From positions 2,259,501 through 2,285,941 of the forward strand of contig BFEA01000141.1 in assembly GCA_003427395.1 (NCBI GenBank): DNA of 26,441 bases, written 5' to 3'. A program made the position numbers and the translations under genes. Below are positions 1 through 9,605 of the stretch, in pieces; position 1 is the first letter of the stretch; each line of letters starts with the position of its first letter. This DNA is from Chara braunii (lineage: Eukaryota; Streptophyta; Charophyceae; Charales; Characeae). Below the pieces are notes generated by a model. That model saw only the letters and a program-made list of their open reading frames with translations, did no database searches and was not told where the DNA came from.

Positions 1-540
1 AGAAGAGGAGGGGGGAAACAGATGATGAGGATGAGGAGGAGGAAGAGAAGAAGAAGAAGAGGAAGAAGAGGACGAGGAGAAGAACAAGAAGAAGAAGAGG
101 GGGGAAACAGATGACAAGGATGAGGAGGAGGAAGAGAAGAAGAAGATGAGGAAGAAGAGGACGAGGAGAAGAACAAGAAGAAGAGGAGGAGGGAAACAGA
201 TGATGAGGATGAGGAGGAGGAAGAGAAGAAGAAGAAGAGGAAGAAGAAGAAGAGGAGGCGGCGGCGGAGGAGGAGGAGAAGAGGATGAGGAGGAGGGAAA
301 AATATGAAGAAGAAGAGGACGAGGAGGAGAACAAGAAGAAGAGGAGGGAAAAAGATGATGAGGACGAGGACAAGGACGAGGAAGAGACGAAGAAGAAGAA
401 GAGGAGGAAGGAGGAGGAAGGAGGAGGAGGAGGAGGAGGAGAAGACGAAGAAGAGTAGGAGTAGGAGGAGGAGGAGGAGGAGAGGAGAAGAAGAAGAAGA
501 AGAAGAAGAAGAAGAAGAAGAAGAAGAAGAGGAGGAGGAG
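1..540. repeat. Purine-rich GAA/GAG minisatellite with ~89-bp higher-order unit
   Basis: The stretch is almost entirely A and G on the plus strand. A landmark word, GGGAAACAGATGA, recurs at 13, 102 and 191, giving an 89-bp unit. Decayed versions (GGGAAAAATATGA, GGGAAAAAGATGATG) lie near 294 and 346. From about 488 to 531 the array becomes pure (GAA)n and then (GAG)n. Open frames through it encode only Lys/Arg/Glu runs, as any such repeat does, so no gene is called. The array probably continues to the left of the window. Confidence 0.93.
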
Positions 541-878
541 GAGGGCTGGTGGACTTACCTTGGCGGCTATGGGGGGCTGTTGTGACAAAGCGGGCTGGCG
601 GGGCGAAGCAGCTGCACGGAGAGGTAGATGGCGGGCTGGAGACGGGGCGCTGGCACTGGTTACGTGGTGGCAGCAGACGACGTCGACGTGCATGCTGAAT
701 GGCACGACGTCAACATTGTGTGATGTTGCTGTAGCATGGGGCAGGCCGGGCGGAGGGGCGGAGGCAGCGCAAAACCACGCCACGATTCACATTTCAAAAC
801 GCTGCCGATTTCGGTCGCAGATCCGCAGATCTGCGGTTGACATCGACCGCTTTTGAAATTTGAAAACGGGGGCTTACC

Positions 879-936
879 GGACCCCGTTTTCTTTTGGAAA
901 CGCCCGGCCGAGCGTTCTCAAAAGAAAACGGGGTCC
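879..936. repeat. Perfect 18-bp inverted repeat (long hairpin)
   Basis: The left arm 879-896 (GGACCCCGTTTTCTTTTG) is the exact reverse complement of the right arm 919-936. Inside it a second stem, AACGC at 899-903 pairing with GCGTT at 912-916, leaves an 8-nt loop. The hairpin sits in the GC-rich repeat copy 1. Copy 2 has a shorter counterpart: GCCCCCA and TGGGGGC arms with an inner GGCCT/AGGCC stem. It could be a terminal or subterminal transposon palindrome, or the stem of a structured RNA. Confidence 0.85.
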
Positions 937-972
937 AGTCGGGCCCTTTTTTTTTTCCACTGGTGGCGGCGG

Positions 973-991
973 CCTCCCAGAGGCTGGGAGG
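973..991. repeat. Short inverted repeat, 8-bp arms
   Basis: CCTCCCAG and CTGGGAGG flank a 3-nt spacer. A second one, GGTCCCC (1112-1118) and GGGGACC (1130-1136), lies at the right end of the same GC-rich element. Both add to the strong fold-back character of copy 1. Confidence 0.7.
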
Positions 992-1138
992 GGACAGGGA
1001 CGCCCAAAAATCCCCCGTACCCCCCCCCGAAAGGAGTGCGCCAAATCGAACCAGGGGCCTGCCGGGCCAGTGAACCGCCCGGTTGGACCGGTAGGCTCCC
1101 GGTCGGCCGAAGGTCCCCCCGGTCCATCCGGGGACCAG

Positions 1139-3200
1139 CACTGACACGAACATAATAATGCATTTACGATGGATATGCACATGCGTACACCCTCAACCCC
1201 AAGCCCAGCGCAACGGCAAAGCTGAAATCGGAAAATGTCCCTTTCACAGTGTGAATCTGGACAGTGCACGGTGCCAGATCCCTGTTCTGCACGGTGATCG
1301 TGCAGTTGCCTATGTGGCTGCATAAATGTTTTCCAAAGGAACTTTGAGCTCTCACATCGTCTGTCCTTTCCATAGGATACTGTATATGTAATCACCGCCT
1401 CGAACGGAAGACGGGGACAAAGAAGTTAGAATCACGCACACACTACAGTAGTCATGAAGACACTGAAAAATTGAAGTTTAACCCTGCTGGCAGACCCGAA
1501 AAGTGTTAGCCGTGCGCATGAGGAAGTTACATTGTTTTAGAGCATATGGGAAGTGGTCCTGAGAGGTTTTCAAGGTCATGGTAATACTTGCGGTGTGGCA
1601 TGGGGGTTGGCCCTTTTGGGTATCTTGTCGTTGTCTAGAGATTGTCCAGACCTCCTCTCCTCTCCTCATCTCTCCCAATAGGGCCCTGGTCAATCGCTGC
1701 TGCAAAGAAAATAAAAAAGAACATTGCCTGATATTTTTATACTGAGTAGGGTGTGAGAATACAGTCTGTGGGTGAGATTGTCAGGGACTGCCTTTGGGGA
1801 CATGAGGGTCGTAGGCCATCTGATGAGGGTCCGTCTCTTTTCTCCCCACCCGCATTGTATGGCGCAGTGTTTGTTGACCTGTGTATTTTAGTGCAACAAG
1901 TGTCCATGAAATGCACGGATGCACGACCACGTCCAGCTCAACTACGTAGATGTGGGGAACCGGCACTCTTTACTTCACTTTTTGGCTAGTTTTTTATTGT
2001 GGGTTGGAGATGATTGTAGGGGACTTATTGACAATGCGCACTTACACATATGTGGACTGCATACCTGTGTAGTTTCTTCTGCCTCATCATTAGGGGAAAT
2101 TCAATGCTGAGCAATCCCAACCCTGACGTCTGCATTATTGTCCCTGCAGTGAACATAAAGTCGGACACCCTCTCTCTGCAGGTACACATGTGCATGTTTT
2201 CACTCAGTGCACATCTGCAGAAGGGCAAGATTATTAAAACAGTAGCACGTTTCCCAGCCAAAGAAAAATATATGCGGCGTGCGTGCAGCCACAACCTCTG
2301 GGCCTTGGCCTGTAGAGCGAAATGGCTGGTGGCGGCAGCCAAAAGGAGACCCACACTGGTTCATATTTTTTTGTACGCAGGCCATTTCCAGCCCGGGAGA
2401 AAGGTGCCTTGGAAGTACTAGTAGGGTAGCCGTTGATAAATTTCATAGGCGGCCTTTGTTGCATTACCAGCCTCTGAAACTCACGGGACCTCGTCCACGG
2501 CCGATGTATGGGAACGGTAGTGGTGCTTTAACAGGTTGCATGTCTGACTTCGTGTGTGGCCACCGAAGAGCAGCATCCATTCTATGCTACTACCTTGACA
2601 TAAACAAATGAACTTAAGTATCATATGCAAACATCCATGGTAGATCTCGCATGTCAGATCGGCACGTATGCACATACATGACGCGCTATATTCACACATC
2701 TCAGATTTTGCAAGGGCCCCAAATCATGCCTTGTGTCGTCAATCAACCAGGACACACTGCACTGGCTATTCTGGGGGTCTCCAGTCCTGTTGCTCAGACC
2801 TGGCAGGTACTGTGGTTCTGAAAGACACGGTAAGTAGGCTGGAGGGCCAATCTTTCCCTGAGCTATAGATGCCCTCAGGTCTGCAATGTACTAGCCACAT
2901 GGCAAACTCGCCTGAATCAGGGCCAAGGCTGGGAGGTGTACAGAGCAGTACCCAGGGACATGTAAGAGTTCTGCAGCACATACCACACTAGGTGGGGCAC
3001 CTACCATTTGCTCGTGTGCAAAATGATATTACTTGCCATTGTCTGGGTGCATTGATCTTCACGTTCTCCCAGGCGCTGTAGCTTTTCGCATGATCTCCTT
3101 TCCCAGTTTTATTATGATGTAATGTGGCCCTCCTCTGTCTTATTTTTTCTCTAGCTTCGTGGCTGCATCTACAGGCTCTTTTGCCATTTTGGAGGGCAGT
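1139..3200. other. No recognisable gene; mixed-composition unique sequence
   Basis: About 2 kb between the two GAA/GC-rich modules. Open frames up to 123 codons occur on both strands (for example 2050-2421 plus and 2025-2354 minus) but overlap each other and show no motif, domain or codon bias that I can recognise. No tandem repeat, tRNA or long palindrome was seen. Confidence 0.5.
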
Positions 3201-3538
<338 letters not shown>

Positions 3539-3550
3539 CACAACTAACCC

Positions 3551-3987
3551 ACTTACCTTGGCGCTGGCAGTTGTCGCGCGTTGGCGGGGTCGTTGGAGCT
3601 GCCGTCGACGTTCGCACACGGGCGAAGGGAGGCGTCGGGCGGGGTAAAGGGGATGGCTCGCGTGGGGGAGGGAACGAGGGCCAGTAGTTCCCGCCCTCAC
3701 GGACTTCAAATCGTGGCCCATCTGGGCCGTCGAACTTGGAGATCGACGGTGTAGATCGGCCACGATTTCGAAATGTTGAAATCGGGCCTACCGGCCCCCA
3801 TTGTCTTTCCCATTGGCCTGAAGGCCTCCTGTGGGGGCAAAAAGGACCCCCGCATCAAAATTGGCCGAACCCCCCCCTTCTGTGATGCGCTGGGGTTGTC
3901 CGGTGGCCAACCGGGCTGGACAACCGGCCAGGAAGCCCGCCTCCCCCCGGGGCGACAACCAGGCCGCCGGGCGGGCCGGGGACCAGC
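3551..3987 (-). repeat. GC-rich dispersed repeat, copy 2 (follows a GAA array)
   Basis: It starts with ACTTACCTTGGCG, identical over 13 bases to the left edge of copy 1 at 553, and ends with CCGGGGACCAGC (3976-3987), matching the right edge of copy 1. In between, a TTTCGAAATGTTGAAATCGGG stretch, a CTACCGG motif and a hairpin-like segment (GCCCCCA and TGGGGGC arms) correspond in order to copy 1, though the rest is strongly diverged. The minus strand again carries a splice-donor-like CCAAG|GTAAGT at the GAA-side edge. Function unknown. Confidence 0.55.
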
Positions 3988-5168
3988 CTAGATATTTTCA
4001 CAATTCCAGATGAATGCGTGAAACCCACACCGAAGCCTCGAGAAGGTGGGCGTCTTAATCTGTGGAGGGTGTAGCAGAGATTCGGCCATCCAAAAGCAGC
4101 ATTGTCTTCAGTCTTCGTTTCTCTGTGTTTCTGTTGAATGATTTGCCTTGTCAGTAGAAGGTCATGTGCTCGATAGTTCTAAATTCCAAGTTGGTTGAGT
4201 TTTGACAGGTGAGTGTGTGAACCTTTCAAGCTGCACCGAGGCCGGATACCCCCCTTGGCAACAGAGCTCTGGGATGCCTGTCCAATGCCAGGAGGTGCGC
4301 TTATGTCTGTTTGCATGATCCGCACGGATTGAGCTGTGTAGGGATGTGTTATACTGTGCCTTGGAGAATAGTTAATCCACTCTGGGGTGAGGTGAGGGTC
4401 TTCAGGGGGGGTCTGAGGTTGAGCTTGATGTGAGGTGTCATTGCCTCCTGCTTGTATGCAATGGGGGTGGAGTCGGATATGGTTGGAGAAGATACTTGTT
4501 TACAAGGAAGCTTTCCTAGACAAGACAACATGCAATACACTAAGGCAGCACACAAGCGTTCACACAGCTCCACGCCGGCTGTCAAAATAAGTTGTTCATA
4601 GCAGAAAAGTTCTCACTCGTTGTTCACTAGGAGGTAAAGCCTGATGTGCGCAGAAGATACTTTTCTTGTTTACGAGGAACCCTTCTGGGGCGATCCTTCT
4701 GTCACGGGGATGGCATTTTGGTTTCTGTCCCACCTGCTCCGTCCACCACCTGATCAGGGTGAATATATGGTTGGTCAGGGGCAGGTAAACCTTTGGTTGG
4801 CGTGCTGCTTTGCGTGGTCCCTCTGACCTGTGTTTCCTCCTAGCTTGACACAGTCCATGCTGTCCTTCTGGAGGCCTTCTGTGAAACTCATTTTCCTTCT
4901 TTGGGAAAATGGGATTGATCACATGCATCGGTGCCTCTTCTCACCGCTTCCCTTCTTGGCAAACCAATTTTCCCCAGCAGCTGTCTGTCGGCCTCTGGTG
5001 GAGATGAATTGCGACAAAGTGCAGGCGGGAGCAGAACTCGTCCAAGACCAGTTTGGTTGTGCACTGACACATACAGTACGGGCAATAGTGGTATAGTTTT
5101 TCATCTCCTCCTATCCCCTTGACCCCTGCCAGCCCTTCCGCAATCCAAGCCTGGCTGCCTCTGTTTCC
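3988..5168. other. No recognisable gene; one short dispersed duplication
   Basis: The words AGAAGATACTTGTTTACAAG (near 4489) and AGAAGATACTTTTCTTGTTTACGAGG (near 4652 for its start) look like two diverged copies about 160 bp apart. A 110-codon minus-strand open frame (4596-4928) shows no recognisable motif. Near 5139-5163 the segment CAATCCAAGCCTGGCTGCC and its following CTCTGTT recurs at 7523-7546, which suggests a dispersed repeat family. Confidence 0.4.
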
Positions 5169-5193
5169 TTTTTTTTTTTTTTTTTTTTTTTTT
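5169..5193 (-). repeat. Poly-T tract (possible poly-A tail of a minus-strand retroposon)
   Basis: A run of 25 T on the plus strand, immediately after the segment shared with 7523-7546. Runs like this often mark the 3' tail of retroposons in the opposite orientation. The body and any target-site duplication could not be delimited by eye, so retroposon origin is only an inference. Confidence 0.6.
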
Positions 5194-7258
5194 GGGAATT
5201 CCCCGGCTCCTTCTATTCTGGGGAGCATCAGTCTGGTTGCTTATCACCGGCAAGCATGGGTCCAAAGAAAAAGAAGGCGGACGAACAGTGTTGAACAGCC
5301 CAACCCTTGCAGGACGAGTCACCTACTCAAAGAGGGGGCTGCCCCCCCCCAAACCGTTGCTTTCCTAGTGGGCTTCTGCTGGCTGGGAAGCTTAGTGGCA
5401 GCACCCAGTCATGCAGCGGGAGGACTCAAGGAGAGGCATGGTGCAGGGAGGGTCGTTCTAGTAACCTCACAGGCCGTGTCGCGCTTACTGCATTCCCATG
5501 ACCAGTCCAAAAATCCGACACCCCCCAACTCCTGCTAATCCTTCTGTTTCTCACCTACTTAGTCTCGCCCTTCAATGAATCTACTCCTCTTTCTAATCTT
5601 TCCCCCTGTCAAACTATACAATGCCCTCATATCCTGCTCTTGAAGCTCTCCCCAGCATGTTCCCCAAGTTCTGTCCTTTTTCGTCACTTTTTAAGCTGTT
5701 TTTTGAACTTTTTTCTAAAATTCACTCCCTCGACCCTTTACCCATCCTATGCTATGGGGTTCCTACCCTCTCCATTCCATGATCATACTCGCTGGTCCAC
5801 CCTAAATATTTTACAACCATTCTCCCTATTGCCGACCTACCTCCTACGGAGCCATCCTGACTATTTCACAAATTCTACTTCTGTCACTTTCGCCCCTGGA
5901 ACATGAAGTACCACAGAGTTCCTATTCTGGGTCCTTTTCTTTTCCAGAATTCCTCCACCTTCACACACTCCCCATGTCTACAACATCGAAAATCTGCCTG
6001 CAGGGCAATCCTCAAATTCTCCATCGCTCCTGGTATGCCTGCAAGTGAAGGTGCTGCTCCCTGTCTGCAGCGGTCGTTTCACGGTGTCCATAGTACCACA
6101 GCGTTCCTATTCTGGGTCCTTTCCTTTTCCAGAATTCCTCCACCTTCACACACCCCCTATGTCTACAACGTTGGAGATCTGCCTGCAGGGCAATTCTCAA
6201 ATTCTCCATCGCACTTTCCTGGTACGCCTTCAGTGAAGGTGCTGCTCCCTGTCTGCAGCGATCGTTTCGCAGTGTCCCCTGTCGACTTTCATTCTCTCTC
6301 TCAGTAGGATAGCTGCGTCATCCTCATCAGTGACTTCAGCGGCGTGTTATCTGCGACTTCCCGGCCCCACCATGTCCAAAAAGCCTGGAGTTGCGGGCAT
6401 CGTACAAACAGGTGAGGGATCGTCTCCGCTTGGCTTGCACATAGCTGACTGATTCTTAGTAGCTAGCCATTGTGCTGTTGGGATTGCCAGATGGTAAATT
6501 TGCCACAACAGTCCTGCCTGTTTCTGGTCCGGCAAAGCTGTTAATATAGCACACTACTCGTTCCATCTTCGCTGAGTCCACCGACCAAGGTAAGCGTCGG
6601 GAAGCCAGTGCCTCTTGGCTCATTTCCTCAACTCCTCACAAACGTTGATTGGTTCCATCAGCGAATTGTAAATGTTTTTCGTGGTCACTTCTGTGCATCC
6701 CTTGAGGTGGCCATTCCCAGTCCCTTGGGTTCTGCGTCAGGTCCCGCAGCCTGTGTGCTAGTTGGAACGGACGGTATTGTCCCTCTGCATCTTTTGCTCC
6801 CTCAAAGACTGCCATTGTGTCCACTCCATTCCTTACCAGGGTCAATGCCCCTTCTTCCGTATCCCTGCTTCCCGTATAGGGCCCCCAAACCCTTCATATG
6901 CTAATCCCGGTGTTACCCTTCATTCAGTGACTTCTAATCTGTCACCCTGCACGGGGTGCTCCACCCTATATCACCTGTCTGGACTCGGGTTTCCCTTGAT
7001 CCTCGCCCACTCCCCTACCGTTATCTGATCTTTTTTCAACAGCCGCACCCATTGGGTGGGGATGCCTACCCTCAGCTCTGCTATCCTTTTTCTCTGCCTC
7101 GTTCGTTCCTTGCAGGGCTGCTTCCAGCTCATTTGTGCGCGAATCCTTTCTGCCTTTGTCCCAAACATGGCCCACCTCCGCTCTGGCCATTTCCAGCCGT
7201 ATGCTCCTGGTGGTCCCTGCCACAGGAACGGTTCACCTGCTGCATCTATTTCCTGCAG

Positions 7259-7261
<3 letters not shown>
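5194..7261. other. Pyrimidine-rich region without a recognised gene
   Basis: From about 5480 to 7260 the plus strand is markedly C+T-rich. The minus strand therefore reads as charged, hydrophilic frames (for example 6966-7223 and 6636-6845). These look protein-like mainly because of composition, and no domain is visible. CCAAGGTAAGC at about 6584 resembles a splice donor, but no matching exon is identifiable. The 185-bp tandem duplication is listed separately. Confidence 0.45.
5909..6280. repeat. 185-bp tandem duplication (two copies)
   Basis: Copy A runs from TACCACAGAGTTCCTATTC at 5909 to about 6093. Copy B runs from TACCACAGCGTTCCTATTC at 6094 to about 6280. They agree along their full length, roughly nine bases in ten by eye, sharing CCAGAATTCCTCCACCTTCA, GATCTGCCTGCAGGGCAA-type and GGTGCTGCTCCCTGTCTGCA words. 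A 134-codon frame (5903-6307) crosses both copies without a recognisable domain. Confidence 0.93.
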
Positions 7262-7299
<38 letters not shown>

Positions 7300-7306
7300 T
7301 TTTTTT
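7262..7306 (-). repeat. Poly-T tract, 36 T plus an interrupted extension
   Basis: T at 7262-7297, one A, then T to 7306. It is followed by GTGCTGGTGCACAACCAGGC (7340s-7350s). The core GTGCACAACCA and following CTGGTC also appear on the minus strand at about 5039-5062. The arrangement suggests minus-strand retroposons of one family with A-tails near 5.2 and 7.3 kb, but the copies are too decayed to delimit. Confidence 0.6.
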
Positions 7307-7629
7307 GGTCAAGATCTCTGCAGGACCAGCCGCATAGGTGCTGGTGCACAACCAGGCTGGTCCTGGAGAGCTCTTAAGTTTGTTCTGTTGTGCCATTGAA
7401 GAAAGATTTGTGTTGCTCGATTAGTGCTAGGTATCCGTATGCTCCCCTACCTTCAGCTCAGTGTGGCATAGTTCCTCACGCTGTTCATTTCCTATACCAT
7501 CAAGCTCTGCCATCTATAGTCCAATCTAAGCCTGGCTGCCTCTGTTATGGCATTGGAAAAATATTATAGTTCCTCAACTATTGTGTCCAAGGATTCAGAT
7601 TCGGTCAGGCTGACTGGGCAGGCTAATTT
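7307..7629. other. Unassigned sequence between poly-T tract and minisatellite
   Basis: This holds the GTGCACAACCA motif and the copy of the AAGCCTGGCTGCCTCTGTT segment (7527-7545) that is also found just before the 5.2-kb poly-T. Nothing else is recognised. Confidence 0.4.
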
Positions 7630-8285
7630 GAGACTCATATTCCACTCAGCTTCCTGAATTTAGATACACCAGAGAGTTGAACACAGTGAGCAGGCTACTC
7701 TTAGACTCACATCCCACTGTGCGGATAAGGAAAGTGTTAATTAGAACTAAGTACGAGAAAGGTTAGTTGATCTATACTCTAAAGGAAGACTTTGTGCGAT
7801 AACTATTTTCTTGGAACATATCCTCATGATCTAAGTCGTTCGGACAGATATGTAACTTGATGGTTGCATCAATCTAATTGTGAATGTTAGTGGCAGTGGA
7901 CAGCCAACACTGGGTCCACATCCTACTGCCACGTTAGTCAGACGAGTAAACGAGTTGTTTTGAGGAAAAGAGGAACAGTAGGAAGCCTGTTTAGATCCAC
8001 ATCCTGCCGCAAGGTTGAGTCAATCTGCAGCAGGCAGCCCATTTGGGTCCACATCCTACTGAACAATCCATCACGCAGTCTGAAGGGTTGGCAGGGCAGC
8101 CCATCTAGGTCCACATCCCTGTAGCTTTGTCAGTCTAATAGATCAAGCGAAAGAACAACCAACTGTGGGTCCACATTCCTGTCGCTTGATTAGTCAAGCA
8201 AGCCGGGCAGCCAACTCTGGGTCCACAGTCCTGTCACCTGATTAGTCAAGCAAGCCGGGCAGCCCAACTTTGGTCGCCATCCATG
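7630..8285. repeat. Degenerate minisatellite, core GGGCAGCC...GGGTCCACATCC
   Basis: The word GGGTCCACA or a close variant occurs at 7912, 7993 (AGATCCACA), 8045, 8107, 8167 and 8219, with spacings of 81, 52, 62, 60 and 52 bp. Each copy is preceded by a CAGCC-type word and followed by CCTRYYG. The last copies share GATTAGTCAAGCAAGCCGGG. Weaker forms (GACTCATATTCCACT, GACTCACATCCCACT) near 7636 and 7700 extend it leftwards. The variable spacing argues against a coding repeat. Confidence 0.75.
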
Positions 8286-8569
8286 CTGCTTGCGAGAGTA
8301 AAACGGAAAAGGCAGTGTAATATTAAACTGAATGGGATTCTGAATATACGGAACCATTTTTCCTCATATAATCATAATCATGGACATTTAGAGGGTTGAA
8401 GTCTAGAGGATATGAGATATCATTGCACTCAATGCATTAGGAAATGCGAGGAAAACACGTCTTTTCATACTTCAATCATACATCAGAATGAATGAACATA
8501 ACGTACATAAGCTTGTGGTCTTTTGTAGAACATAAGATGAAAGAGAGTCTTGGCCTTTCGATGAAAACA

Positions 8570-8818
8570 TCACGTATGGGAATGGCTAATGACCTTTCTA
8601 CAGATGAATGAACAAGTAAGAAAGTTCCTTAGCGTTTCACTGTTATAATCTTCATTAAACCTCCAGTACCTCTGCCAATCTTGGGAAAAATGGCCATTTT
8701 TTCCGAAGTTTCCGAGGCTTCGACAAGGCTTGGCAGTTGGGCCTTGTGGGCCCGTTTGGTAAACAAAAAGAAAAACAAAAGAGTATGTTAGGAAGGCCAT
8801 GCACGAAGCTGTGCTCAC
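8570..8818 (-). pseudogene. Possible decayed Gag fragment with a degenerate CCHC zinc knuckle
   Basis: The minus-strand frame of 82 codons contains, at residues 35-48 (8675-8716), the peptide LGNFGKNGHFSQDW. This has the exact C-x2-C-x4-H-x4-C spacing of retrotransposon Gag zinc knuckles. The typical G-K-x-G-H-F-x-x-D framework and the His are kept, but all three Cys are replaced (Leu, Phe, Trp). Phe and Trp codons are one base from Cys codons. The preceding PQGPTAKP and following QRYWR fit the proline/basic flanks usual around knuckles. The first ~20 residues are hydrophobic and T-rich at DNA level, so the true coding part probably starts later. There is no initiator with good context; the frame opens with GTG. 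A chance match is possible, and no protease or reverse transcriptase was found nearby. Confidence 0.4.
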
Positions 8819-9020
8819 CCCAAAACTGACAAGAAAGTATCTAACAGATTCTAACTACTATTGTCACCAGTTTCAGGTTTTTGTTGTTTGTGTTTATGTT
8901 TACTTTTTTTTTTTTTGGTCGTCGGTTTTGATGTTTGTGTTTATGTTTACGTTGTTTTTTTTGGTTTTGGTGCCCTGCCAGGGAGGCACGGCGCAGTCCA
9001 CGGGCTGCTGACACTTTGTG

Positions 9021-9160
9021 GAGGAGGGCATGCTCAAACTACTACTTTGCAGAATGTATAAACCAGCTTTCCTGCCCTAAGTTCAGTTTCAATTTCTGTG
9101 GACCTGACACCCCTGCTGTAACGCCCTCACTGAGGGCATACTCACACAACTACTTCAGGG
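9021..9160. repeat. Diverged short tandem duplication (~111 bp apart)
   Basis: GAGGGCATGCTCAAACTACT near 9024 and GAGGGCATACTCACACAACT near 9133 are similar, each followed by an ACTT-CAG word. Only these ~30-bp cores are clearly related, so this is a weak call. Confidence 0.45.
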
Positions 9161-9237
9161 TGTTTGTTATTGTGAGCGCGTCGTGCTTGTTCGTTTTGAA
9201 AGTCTGGCTGTGTTTTTTTTTTCTTTCCCTTTTTCAG

Positions 9238-9605
9238 AAGTGTGCCAGAAAAAAAAATATAACAGAACCCAGGCTCGACAAAACTCAGCATGCAGTGAAA
9301 TCAGGGTTGGCAAAAACAGGCTCGGAGGTAGTGGTGGCTTACGAGCATCAACCTCTGAAATTAAACCAAGTATAAAAATGTCATATACTGACGAAGTGTC
9401 TGCATTGAAGTTCAGACGAGCTCATCTCATCAATACAATTCGTTCTGGTGATCCTAGCAGGCCAACCTTTTATTCACTTTCTCCCATTTCAATTTTACAC
9501 TCCCAACCCTCGCACAATCGCACACCCCTTTTTCATATTAGTCATTCAGTCCGACCTGTTTTAGCCATTCAAGGATCCTTTCTAACCACTGCACAAACCA
9601 TTTAG
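9238..9605 (+). CDS. Possible exon of unknown gene after a strong splice acceptor
   Basis: A pyrimidine tract (about 9211-9234) ends in TTTTTCAG at 9237, a textbook-quality 3' splice site. Two frames stay open after it. One ends at 9375 (45 codons, residues such as KTQHAVKSGLAKTGSEVVVA). The other continues to 9605 and includes KMSYTDEVSALKFRRAHLIN. Both look more protein-like than the surroundings, but neither matches a family that I recognise. The second loses its protein-like character after about 9470. No upstream exon or downstream donor could be paired with it, so the call stays tentative. Confidence 0.22.

Larger units (their letters stand above)
553..1138 (-). repeat. GC-rich dispersed repeat, copy 1 (follows a GAA array)
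   Basis: This block begins with ACTTACCTTGGCG directly after the GAA/GAG array and ends near CCGGGGACCAGC (1127-1138). Both edges recur in the same order in copy 2 (3551-3987), which also follows a GAA array. Shared internal landmarks are a TTTGAAA-to-CGGG stretch, a TACCGG motif, a hairpin, and G/C runs such as CCCCCCCCC. On the minus strand the left edge reads CGCCAAGGTAAGT, a near-perfect eukaryotic 5' splice donor (AG|GTAAGT), which would place the CTT-rich array in an intron. The minus strand is given for that reason, but the true orientation is not known. No protein domain is recognisable. It could be a non-autonomous transposon or the GC-rich first exon of a repeated transcript. Confidence 0.55.

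Noticed and set aside
304-585. Lys/Arg/Glu-only open frame at the left end
   Set aside because: It is a direct translation of the GAA/GAG repeat and has no non-repetitive coding part.
2025-2421. Overlapping 109- and 123-codon frames on opposite strands
   Set aside because: They overlap almost fully, and neither has a recognisable motif, a splice context or a codon pattern that would favour it.
6636-7223. Gag-like charged frames on the minus strand
   Set aside because: The charged composition follows from the pyrimidine-rich plus strand. No zinc knuckle, protease or other retrotransposon motif could be seen.
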